Origin: CAYZXA01 sp964482335
GTDB lineage: Bacteria; Patescibacteriota; Minisyncoccia; Minisyncoccales; MHMH01
Assembly (NCBI GenBank): GCA_964482335.1
Contig: CAYZXA010000008.1
Span: 1-13,556, forward strand
Reading direction: 5' to 3'
Length of the DNA stretch: 13,556 nt
Below are positions 1 to 8,864 of this stretch, one piece after another; positions within the stretch are counted from its first letter, which is position 1, and each line of letters starts with the position of its first letter. A program made the translations under genes and the position numbers. Under the pieces are notes generated by a model. The model was not told where the DNA came from, did not search any database, and worked only from the letters and a program-made list of their open reading frames with translations.

Positions 1-2077
<2,077 letters not shown>

Positions 2078-2116
2078 ATACCTATTTAGCTAGCAATTAA
2101 TAATCACTAGTTATTG

Positions 2117-2140
2117 TCTCCATTCGCTAGTGAATGGAGA
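2117..2140 (-). repeat. 9-bp perfect hairpin just before the 23S 5' end
   Basis: TCTCCATTC and GAATGGAGA pair perfectly around a 6-nt loop, 40 nt upstream of the mature 23S. There is no T-run after it, so it is not a terminator. A role in processing or in insulating the rRNA fold is possible. Confidence 0.5.
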
Positions 2141-2219
2141 ACCCTGTATTCAATTGTCAATGAACGTTATGAGAAAAATATCGTTTCACTCTTTTTCCTC
2201 TTACTTCGTTTAAGAAATC

Positions 2220-2241
2220 AAAAACCGCTTTGACAAGCGGT
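2220..2241 (-). terminator. Terminator-like hairpin inside the 23S leader (possible attenuator)
   Basis: On the minus strand ACCGCTT and AAGCGGT form a perfect 7-bp stem with a 4-nt GTCA loop, followed by a run of T (2223-2220). The left arm can instead pair with AGCGGTTC at 2281-2274, so the terminator and the upstream hairpin exclude each other. It is compact and GC-rich for its surroundings, but the T-run is short. Whether it stops transcription cannot be told from sequence. Confidence 0.5.
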
Positions 2242-2324
2242 CCTAACTCTGAGACAAAAAATCCCAGGCTTATGAACCGCTGCTTTTATTCAAAATGGTT
2301 GATGTTTTTCTCATAATCAAGTAC

Positions 2325-2352
2325 ATCATAACAGACCAAAGGCCCTTGTCAA
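2325..2352 (-). promoter_or_regulatory. Sigma70-type promoter for the 23S rRNA gene
   Basis: On the minus strand a perfect -35 box TTGACA (2352-2347) is followed by a 16-nt spacer and TATGAT (2330-2325), one base from the consensus -10. The predicted start is near 2318, about 240 nt before the mature 23S 5' end. It lies right after the RNase H stop codon, so it uncouples 23S transcription from the protein operon upstream. A near-identical layout (TTGACA, 16-nt spacer) precedes secD. Confidence 0.8.
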
Positions 2353-2361
2353 GTATAATAA

Positions 2362-2784
2362 CTAAAAAAGGGTCTTGTTCTTTGTCTGGTTGTCTAAGGC
2401 CTGGTTAGCTAGCCTGTCAGCCTGCTTGTTTTTCTCTCTGGGAATAGCAGTAAATTTAACTTTTTTAAAGCCAATTTTAAGATTCCAAGCTTTCAAAAAC
2501 AAAGACTGAATTTTGGGTTCTAATATCTTATATTCCCCATTTAACTGCTTAATTAAAAGTTCTGAATCAGATTTTACTTCAACTTCAGTATTTTTAATTA
2601 CTCTTTTACCTAATAAGGCCTTAGCTTTTTTCAAAGCAAAAACAACGGCCTGGTATTCTGCTTCATTGTTGGTCGCAGCCCCAATAGATTCTGAATATGT
2701 TTTAGCGCCGACGATAACTCCAATGGCCGAAGGTCCGGGATTTCCCCTAGAGGCACCATCGGTATAGATAAGAATCTTTTTCAT
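2362..2784 (-). CDS. rnhA: Ribonuclease HI family protein
   Basis: This 140-residue protein is a complete RNase H fold. These enzymes cut the RNA strand of RNA-DNA hybrids with two bound metal ions. The four acidic catalytic residues are visible: Asp9 in YTDGASRGNPGP, Glu43 in TNNEAEY, Asp73 in VKSDSELL, and Asp123 in the C-terminal PREKN..AD motif. The TDGASRGNPGP start and the PREKN..AD end resemble the short RNase HI type without a basic protrusion rather than E. coli RnhA (155 residues). Its start codon overlaps the stop of the DHH gene (ATGA), so it is probably translated by coupling as the last gene of the operon. The 23S promoter begins right after its stop. Likely roles are removal of RNA primers and R-loops. 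Naming it rnhA rather than a paralogue is an inference. Confidence 0.92.
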   Translation of the reverse strand: MKKILIYTDGASRGNPGPSAIGVIVGAKTYSESIGAATNNEAEYQAVVFALKKAKALLGKRVIKNTEVEVKSDSELLIKQLNGEYKILEPKIQSLFLKAWNLKIGFKKVKFTAIPREKNKQADRLANQALDNQTKNKTLF

Positions 2785-3899
2785 AAGTTTTTAAAATATT
2801 TAATTAAACAGGCTTTAAATTCTTCTAAGCTTTCCTTTTGAGTCCTGAAGCCAGCTGCCTGAGGATGTCCACCGTAACTCTCTAGAGTTTTTGAGCAATG
2901 AATCATGGCTTTAACTCCGTCAATTCCTTTAGGCGTCCTGGTTGCTCCCTGACAATACTCTCTTTTTTGACTATACAAGAAAACAGGTTTTTTGAAACTC
3001 TGACAGATTTTAGAAGCTGCTGGCCCCAGCATTAAAACAGGCCAAGCTCTATCTCCTTCAAAAACTATAATGTTTTCTGGTTTTTTAGAAATCATCTTTT
3101 CTATCTGGCTGACAATCTCTCTAATCCTCATCCGCCTGGCATAAGCTTTCTCTTGAAGTTCTTTTGCCAAGCTTTCAGCTTTCTTAACTGAAGTTGAAGT
3201 TAAAAGCAAATAGCATTCATTTATATGGTTCTCATTGCTGCCAGCATGGCAAGCTGATATTATCTTTTGAGGACCTTCTGTAAAAACTTTCAAGCCAGGC
3301 CGAAAAGTGCTCTTCAAAGAAGCCATGCCTTCTCTAATAAACTCGACATTATCTTTTATGTGAGGCATCATGTCGGCTAAAGTAGCTAAAGCGGTAAGCT
3401 CCAAAAAATTATTTCTCAAAGAAACGCTTAATTTCTTTTTCAATAAAGCTTCTGCGAGCCTGAAGACAACGCCGCTGGCAGCAAATTCTTTGAGCGAATA
3501 TTTGTCTCCTTTTTGTTTTGGATTAACAATAATAGAGGCAGAGGGCAGTTTCTTTAACGGCTCATGGTGGTCAACAATCATTACTTCAAACCCCATCTTC
3601 TTGGCCAGTTTTACTTCTTCAATATTGCCAATGCCGCAATCTAAAACAATTAACAAAGCTGGCGCCTGATCCTTTAAATAATCTAAGGCGTCTTCATTCA
3701 GCCCATAACCTTCTATCTCTCTATTAGGGAAATAAACAGCAGAAACTTGTCCGCCTAGATTCTTAATTGCTTCTTTTAAAATAATAACAGAGCTAATGCC
3801 GTCCATGTCAGCATCGCCGTAAAGAATAACCTTTTCTTTATCCTTAACAGCTTTTTTAATCCTTTTAGCTGCTTTTTTAATATTTTTAATTTCGGCCAT
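2781..3899 (-). CDS. DHH-family phosphoesterase, short RecJ-like
   Basis: This 372-residue protein has the DHH and DHHA1 domains of RecJ and nanoRNase enzymes, which cleave single-stranded DNA or short oligonucleotides with Mn2+. Visible metal-binding motifs are GDADMDG (Asp29, Asp31, Asp33), DCGIG (Asp87) and DHHEP (110-112). The C-terminal DHHA1 domain carries the substrate-binding GGHPQAAGF motif (from about 343). Bacterial RecJ usually has about 550-600 residues, with an OB fold between or after these domains; here there is no room for one, so tight ssDNA binding is doubtful. The pgk stop and this start share one base (TAATG), and its stop overlaps the RNase H start (ATGA). Adjacency to RNase H suggests joint work on primers, hybrids or degradation products. 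Substrate is not settled: RecJ-like exonuclease or oligonucleotide phosphatase. Confidence 0.88.
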   Translation of the reverse strand: MAEIKNIKKAAKRIKKAVKDKEKVILYGDADMDGISSVIILKEAIKNLGGQVSAVYFPNREIEGYGLNEDALDYLKDQAPALLIVLDCGIGNIEEVKLAKKMGFEVMIVDHHEPLKKLPSASIIVNPKQKGDKYSLKEFAASGVVFRLAEALLKKKLSVSLRNNFLELTALATLADMMPHIKDNVEFIREGMASLKSTFRPGLKVFTEGPQKIISACHAGSNENHINECYLLLTSTSVKKAESLAKELQEKAYARRMRIREIVSQIEKMISKKPENIIVFEGDRAWPVLMLGPAASKICQSFKKPVFLYSQKREYCQGATRTPKGIDGVKAMIHCSKTLESYGGHPQAAGFRTQKESLEEFKACLIKYFKNL

Positions 3900-4939
3900 T
3901 ATTTTAAAGCCTCTAGGCCTAGTAATTTTTCTTCGCTCAAAAATGCCAACATAGCTCCCCCGCCAGTTGAAACATGATTGAATTTTTCTGTTAACCCGAG
4001 TTTAGCTATAAGCTCCACTGTTTCCCCCCCACCAACTACTGAAAAGACATTGCTCTTAATAATAGCTCTAGCAATTTCTTCTGTTCCTTTCAGGAATTCC
4101 TCTTCCTCTATTTTCCCTAAGGGACCTACCCAAAAAACAGTCTCAGCTTGGGAAATCTTCTCTTTAAAAAGATTGACAGTTTTTGGGCCAATATCTTTTC
4201 CCTCGCCAGTTTCATCAACCGGTTCCACAAATTTTTGTGGATGTTTCAATTGAATAGCTTCTCCCTTAATTGCTTTTCTAATCAAACCGCCAATCAGCAC
4301 AAAATCAGCAATCTCTGAAATTTTATCAGCTAACCTTACTTTACTTTGTACTTTTGCACCACCAACAATAGCTATTAGTGGCTTCTTTGGTTTTTTCATC
4401 AATTCTGTTAATGCCTTAATTTCTTTTTCCAATAAAAGCCCGATACCCGAAGGCAAATACTTGGGCACGCCAACGATTGAAGCATGAATTCTATGGCAAG
4501 CGCCAAAAGCATCATTAATATATATGTCACCTAGCTTTGCTAAGTCTCTAGCAAAACCTTCGTTGTTCTCTTTTTCTTCTTTGTAAAATCTCAAGTTCTC
4601 CAATAGCAAGACTTCGCCTGGCTGCATTTGATTAACCCATTTTTCAATTTCTGGGCCTGTGCACCCTGGTGCTTTAGTAATGGAAATGTCTAAGTATTCC
4701 ATCAACCTATTTTGGACTGGATTCAATCTTAATTCTTCCTTTGCTTTACCTTCTGGCCTGCCCAGATGACTCATTAAAATAACTTTGGCTCCTTTTTTAA
4801 TTAAGTACTCTATCGTTGGCACAGTCTGTTTGATTCTGAAATCGTCTAAAATTTTCCCTTCATCTGAAAGGGGAACGTTGAAATCACAGCGAACCAGCAC
4901 TCTTTTATTTTTAAAATCAAAGTTTCTAAGGCTCTTCAT
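3899..4939 (-). CDS. pgk: Phosphoglycerate kinase, shortened C-terminal domain
   Basis: Phosphoglycerate kinase converts 1,3-bisphosphoglycerate and ADP into 3-phosphoglycerate and ATP in the cytosol. The N-terminal substrate domain is intact: RCDFNVP (17-23), Arg35, SHLGRP (57-62), ENLRF (114-118) and AFGACHR (144-150). In the nucleotide domain, GGAKVQSK (193-200), the GPLG of WVGPLG (270-275), GGGET (303-307) and STGGGA (324-329) are kept. The protein has 346 residues against the usual 385-415; the loss lies between about 218 and 250, where the GG(G/A)MAxTF adenine-side motif is replaced by GGLIRKAIKG and a helix-rich stretch is missing. WNGP also reads WVGP. It is probably still active, with altered nucleotide contacts. 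It is joined by one-base TAATG overlaps to both neighbours. No other glycolytic gene is nearby. Confidence 0.95.
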   Translation of the reverse strand: MKSLRNFDFKNKRVLVRCDFNVPLSDEGKILDDFRIKQTVPTIEYLIKKGAKVILMSHLGRPEGKAKEELRLNPVQNRLMEYLDISITKAPGCTGPEIEKWVNQMQPGEVLLLENLRFYKEEKENNEGFARDLAKLGDIYINDAFGACHRIHASIVGVPKYLPSGIGLLLEKEIKALTELMKKPKKPLIAIVGGAKVQSKVRLADKISEIADFVLIGGLIRKAIKGEAIQLKHPQKFVEPVDETGEGKDIGPKTVNLFKEKISQAETVFWVGPLGKIEEEEFLKGTEEIARAIIKSNVFSVVGGGETVELIAKLGLTEKFNHVSTGGGAMLAFLSEEKLLGLEALK

Positions 4940-6570
4940 TAAAATTTGATGGTTTCTCCAGGCTTAATGATTCCCTTTTTATCATTCTCAACTTCTTCTT
5001 TCTTATCTAAAGATTCCTCTAAAGCCTGTTTTAATTCTCCTAAATTAACTTCTTTTCTCCTTGGCCTGGGATTCTCGTTCCTGTATTTCTTCGGCACTGA
5101 AAAAGGTACAACGCCAACTTTTTCCTCAGCCACCGGAGCTTCTGTTGAAGCTGGTCTTTCTAATTTCTTCCTGCAAGCTTTACAGTAAACAGGCCTCTTG
5201 CCGTCTGGTCTGAAAACCACCTTGGTATCTTTGCCGCACATGGAGCAGCGTGCATCATACAGAACTGGCTGAGGGCTCTGAGAGATGGGAGGCGATTCCA
5301 TGCCCTCTAACCAACGAGTAATCTTATCTTCAACTTTCTGACGAGGTGTGCTGTACCTCTCTCGAGAAGCTTTAATAATTTTTTCTTGGTATGATTTTTC
5401 CGGTTTAGGCCAAGGTCCCAGGGTTTCAGCCGAAAAGGGCCGACCGGCCAAACCGTCAATCATTAGCCTCAAATAAACATTGTATTTGCCCAAATTGACC
5501 AAGTCAGCAGCCATAAACTCAGGGGTAAATTCTTTCTCCAACCATTCAGCGTCTTCCGCTCCCACCCGAAAAGAAATAATCGTGCCAACGTTGCCAAAAA
5601 CCGCATCCCTGACCTCCTCTTCCATTTGAGTAATGTATTGGTGGCCCAAAATCAAAGCCAGCCTGTATTTTCTGGCTTCCGACAAAACATTAACAAAGGA
5701 GGTAGTGGCAAAGTTCTGAAACTCATCAACATACAAAAAGAAATCTTTCCTTTTTTCTTCTGGCATATCAACCCGGGACATGGCTGCCAGCTGCAGCTTG
5801 GTAATCAAAAGGGCTCCCAAAAGCCTGGAGTTGTCTTCACCGATTCTTCCTTTAGACAAATTCATAATTAGAATCTTCTGCTTGTCCATGATATCTCTCA
5901 TATCGATAGAGGATCTGACCTGGCCGATAATGTTGCGGATCAAAGGAGCAGAAACGAACTGACCAACCTTGTTCTGAATGGCAGCAGTTGCTTCCACCTC
6001 GTAACGCTGGGTATAACGGGCATACTCTTGAACCCAGAAAGCTCTAATCACTGGATCAGTAATTTTATCAACTACTTTTTTACGGTAATCAGCATCAGCC
6101 AGCATTCTATTAACTCCCAATAAAGTGGCACCAGGATATTCCAAAAGAGCTAGAATGCAGTTGTTCAAAATATATTCCATACGGGCTGACCAAACATCAG
6201 GCCAAATCTTCTTAAAAACTCCCATCAACCCGCCAGCTACTAAATGCCGGTGTTCAACATCAATTTTTTCCATAATATTAAAAGCAATGGGATAATCTAA
6301 ATCAGCTGGGTTGATGTAAACGACGTCATTAACTCTGCTCTGTGGCACAAAGCTTAATAATCTCTCAGCTGCTTCACCGTGGGGATCAACAAAACCAATA
6401 CCTTTGCCCTGCTGGATATCCTGAATAGCCATGTTCTCCAGCATAACTGTCTTGCCCATGCCGGTCTTGCCTACAACGTAAACATGCCGACGCCTGTCGT
6501 CAGTCTTAATACCGAACTTTCTGCGCATATTACGAAAAGTTGTTTCACCAAAAAATGTAATATCACTCAT
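4939..6570 (-). CDS. TraG/VirD4-like conjugation-type ATPase with C-terminal zinc ribbon
   Basis: This is a RecA-fold motor ATPase of the type IV secretion coupling-protein/HerA-like kind, which moves DNA or protein across membranes. From the chosen ATG (6570) it has 543 residues. Seen: DDRRRH leading to Walker A GKTGMGKT (34-41), VDPHG, a Walker B VDEFQNF (281-287), then the SEARKYRLALILGHQY segment typical of this family. A CxxC..YCxxC zinc ribbon follows (Cys442, 445, 463, 466), and the tail is charged with helix-forming stretches. There is no membrane segment. A longer frame opens at 6621, but that would overlap the upstream gene by 59 nt and add an unlike N-terminus; the ATG at 6570 gives an 8-nt overlap (ATGAGTGA). 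The upstream membrane protein is the expected partner. The transported substrate is unknown. Confidence 0.85.
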   Translation of the reverse strand: MSDITFFGETTFRNMRRKFGIKTDDRRRHVYVVGKTGMGKTVMLENMAIQDIQQGKGIGFVDPHGEAAERLLSFVPQSRVNDVVYINPADLDYPIAFNIMEKIDVEHRHLVAGGLMGVFKKIWPDVWSARMEYILNNCILALLEYPGATLLGVNRMLADADYRKKVVDKITDPVIRAFWVQEYARYTQRYEVEATAAIQNKVGQFVSAPLIRNIIGQVRSSIDMRDIMDKQKILIMNLSKGRIGEDNSRLLGALLITKLQLAAMSRVDMPEEKRKDFFLYVDEFQNFATTSFVNVLSEARKYRLALILGHQYITQMEEEVRDAVFGNVGTIISFRVGAEDAEWLEKEFTPEFMAADLVNLGKYNVYLRLMIDGLAGRPFSAETLGPWPKPEKSYQEKIIKASRERYSTPRQKVEDKITRWLEGMESPPISQSPQPVLYDARCSMCGKDTKVVFRPDGKRPVYCKACRKKLERPASTEAPVAEEKVGVVPFSVPKKYRNENPRPRRKEVNLGELKQALEESLDKKEEVENDKKGIIKPGETIKF

Positions 6571-7876
6571 AAGGCAAACCAGGAGGAGCTTCTCCTTTCT
6601 TTGATTCCACTCTAGGAACAAAGGGCGCTGGAGCAGCTGTCTTGCCTGGAAAATGAAAGATAGTGGCTAATTCTTCAGTATTTAAAAGAAAAGTCATGCC
6701 TTTTAAAGGAAATAAAGGAGGCCATCTTTTAATATAGCGGAAAAACATTTTTCTTTTTCTAAGGTGGAGTCGGCGAACTCTAATTAAATCTAAAATAGGA
6801 TAGCGATGAATTTTAGTAATGGTTTTGCCTGCGGGTTTGGGCTGGTTAAGGTTTTCAGTAGAAAACTGCTGGAAATGACCAAAGGGAATAGCTTTAGCTC
6901 CGCCAAAATAAACATCTCTCTTGGCAAGATAAATAAACCTGATAAAGCATTCAAAGCCTCGTTTGGCAATTTTATTCTCAACTCCCTGGACAACGTCTTT
7001 TTCGCCAGGAGTTAATCTCATTTCCGGAGGATAAATAGCTTCTAATTGTAAATCTTCTTTTTTATCTTCGGCACCAGCTGGTTTACCGGTAGCAAGTTCT
7101 TCAGCCGCTTCCTGTAAAATTGATTTTGCTTTTGCCTTATCCGGCCTTTTAGCTAATTTATCAGCGATTTCTCGGCCCTTAGCAACGAAATCATAAAAAT
7201 CCTCTTTAAGACTTCTAACTGGTTTAGCAATTATTTGAACCCAGAGCTGTTCTCCTGGTCCCAATTTAGCCATACCTTCAAGCAGGGTGGACATTGGATC
7301 AATTCTTTTTTCTTCTTTCGGCGTATCAGGTTTTTCCTCAAAGAATTTAGTATAGGTTTTAATCGGATAAACATCTGGTTTCATCATCTCATAATCAGAA
7401 CCCCACATATCCCAGTCTTTATTAGGCAGATTTTGAGGCACATTCTTGGTATAATCATCGACTAGGATGATTTCAGCATCTGGATATTGAGAATAGATAG
7501 AGGCCTCGACAGCATTTCTTCTACTTTCATGCAATCTAATATAAAAGTGCGGCTCACCGCCTAAGCTAACCATCTCCAATGCAATATTGAGCAGCATTTT
7601 TCCTTCAAACCATTTTTCCCACCAGTCAGGAAAATCAAAAACATTCCCCCAGATTGAAGAAAAAACCTGCTCCATGGAACGGAGAGGCTTTAAGACCTCC
7701 TTTGGCATCTTAATTTCTAAGACAACTGATTTTTGTTTGGACATCCATACTTCTTGCCTCCACCAAAGCCACCAAAATAAAAAGGGACGCCAAAGAACAA
7801 AGGGCAGAAAAATCCACCACCAATTCTTGATGACGTCCCAGGTAATATTGAGGGCTAAAATTATTTGCGCTTCCAT
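6563..7876 (-). CDS. Trp-rich membrane protein, likely N-terminal half or partner of the ATPase
   Basis: I do not recognise a named family for this 437-residue protein. It has one strongly hydrophobic, tryptophan-rich segment near the N-terminus (about 14-38, including NWWWIFLPFVLW), followed by a basic stretch, so the remaining ~390 residues are probably cytoplasmic. The middle (about 180-275) is charged and low in complexity, likely a linker with helices. The C-terminus carries LNTEELATIFHFPG (398-411) and then APPGLPYE. From memory, a very similar ELATLxHxPG..PP..LP stretch comes just before the ATP-binding domain in single-chain TraG/HerA-like proteins. It therefore looks like the separated N-terminal part of the ATPase encoded next, which it overlaps by 8 nt. 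Its start is 19 nt after the regulator gene, and no clear Shine-Dalgarno is seen. Confidence 0.75.
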   Translation of the reverse strand: MEAQIILALNITWDVIKNWWWIFLPFVLWRPFLFWWLWWRQEVWMSKQKSVVLEIKMPKEVLKPLRSMEQVFSSIWGNVFDFPDWWEKWFEGKMLLNIALEMVSLGGEPHFYIRLHESRRNAVEASIYSQYPDAEIILVDDYTKNVPQNLPNKDWDMWGSDYEMMKPDVYPIKTYTKFFEEKPDTPKEEKRIDPMSTLLEGMAKLGPGEQLWVQIIAKPVRSLKEDFYDFVAKGREIADKLAKRPDKAKAKSILQEAAEELATGKPAGAEDKKEDLQLEAIYPPEMRLTPGEKDVVQGVENKIAKRGFECFIRFIYLAKRDVYFGGAKAIPFGHFQQFSTENLNQPKPAGKTITKIHRYPILDLIRVRRLHLRKRKMFFRYIKRWPPLFPLKGMTFLLNTEELATIFHFPGKTAAPAPFVPRVESKKGEAPPGLPYE

Positions 7877-7895
7877 TGTAAATTAACTTGGGGCT

Positions 7896-8858
7896 TCAAG
7901 CCTTTCTTATAAAATATTTACCTTCAGAGTTTTTGATGAAGTATTTCTTGTTCTGAAGGTTAAGCAAAACAGTATTTGGTTTGACCTGGCGTTGCTTCAA
8001 AACCTCTCGGAGCACCTGGCCTTTTGATAATGACTTCTTTGAGGATTTGAACACATCAGAAATTACTTGTCTGACTACGCCTGGAGTATAACCCCATTCC
8101 TGTAAAGCATAAAGGCCTCTTCCTATTAAAACAAACCTAGCGTCTTTAATCAGCTCATTGTGCACGGTTTGAGGCAAAGCGTCTTTGCCTATATAACGAG
8201 CCACCCGAGTAAAGTGAAGAGGTTTTTCTTCTTTTTTAAAAACAATGTAGGCTTTATCTTTAATGCCTCTGGGTTGAATCTCTGGCCAATTTTTCAAACC
8301 GTACAAACCCTGAGGTCCTTTTAAGATATTCTTTGAAATCTCAATATAGGAAAGTGAAAATTTCTTAGGTAAGGATAAGGGTTTTTGCTTTTTTTTGAGC
8401 TCTGAAATGAAAGCACTAATATGCTTGCGAGCAGTATTAAAAGAGTTTTTATCGACTGTCCAAAAACTATAAAAGTCTCCTGTTTCGCTGATTCTTTCAA
8501 AGGGCTTGCCTAAAGTTAACAGAAATAAAGCATGATTTTGAAACTTAGCACCGCCTAACTTAGCCAATAATATGTCTTCTCTTTTTAAATTGCCCGAACC
8601 CTTAAGTTCTTTGACAAAGGAAGAAAAAACTTTTTGGTATTGAGGACTGTCAATCCTGTCAGCTAATTTATTCAAACTGTCTTTTTCTATCTGGCGGACC
8701 CTTTCTCGGGTAATGCCATAAGCTCTGCCAACCGCTTCTAAAGTTTCTTTTTCTCCTTTCAAGCCAAAACGCCGGCTAAGAACATCTTTATGTCTTGCCG
8801 GTAAATCACGGAGTAAATTACTATGACAAATTGTTCGAAAGTTAAACTTCATCTTCAT
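7896..8858 (-). CDS. Sigma-70 region 4 / HARE-type winged-helix DNA-binding protein
   Basis: This 320-residue protein is probably a transcription regulator. Residues about 17-66 are a sigma-70 region 4 helix-turn-helix, with LPARHKDVLSRRFGL followed by the recognition part GITRERVRQIEKDSLNKL, which normally reads the -35 box. Regions 2 and 3 of a sigma factor are absent, so it cannot melt a promoter alone. Residues about 205-255 (KPLHFTRVARYIG ... ARFVLIGRGLYAL) match the HARE-HTH/HB1-ASXL winged helix known from the RNA polymerase delta subunit. A further winged-helix-like segment ends the protein (about 260-318). It starts 6 nt after the secF stop, inside the export operon. It may bind promoters or RNA polymerase as an accessory factor; targets are unknown. 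The second ATG (codon 3) is an equally possible start. Confidence 0.8.
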   Translation of the reverse strand: MKMKFNFRTICHSNLLRDLPARHKDVLSRRFGLKGEKETLEAVGRAYGITRERVRQIEKDSLNKLADRIDSPQYQKVFSSFVKELKGSGNLKREDILLAKLGGAKFQNHALFLLTLGKPFERISETGDFYSFWTVDKNSFNTARKHISAFISELKKKQKPLSLPKKFSLSYIEISKNILKGPQGLYGLKNWPEIQPRGIKDKAYIVFKKEEKPLHFTRVARYIGKDALPQTVHNELIKDARFVLIGRGLYALQEWGYTPGVVRQVISDVFKSSKKSLSKGQVLREVLKQRQVKPNTVLLNLQNKKYFIKNSEGKYFIRKA

Positions 8859-8864
8859 CTTTAT

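Larger units (their letters stand above)
2078..2318 (-). other. Structured leader of the 23S rRNA transcript
   Basis: This non-coding stretch between the predicted transcription start and the mature 23S 5' end holds several possible stems. An inverted repeat (2301-2316 with 2167-2182, 15 of 16 pairs) begins almost at the transcription start and encloses about 120 nt. Inside lie a long imperfect hairpin (2236-2281) and a competing terminator-like hairpin (2224-2241). A weaker hairpin is at about 2198-2214, and a 9-bp hairpin (2117-2140) sits 40 nt before the 23S. I see no tRNA and no open reading frame. It may be a processing and antitermination leader, or it may contain a separate small RNA of about 100-150 nt. 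Confidence 0.55.

Noticed and set aside
2133..2160. Second promoter (P2) for the 23S at TTGACA 2160-2155
   Set aside because: No acceptable -10 lies 15-18 nt downstream; a hairpin occupies that position.
6571..6621. Longer start for the ATPase gene at 6621
   Set aside because: It would overlap the upstream gene by 59 nt and add a stretch unlike the family; the ATG at 6570 gives an 8-nt overlap and a fitting N-terminus.
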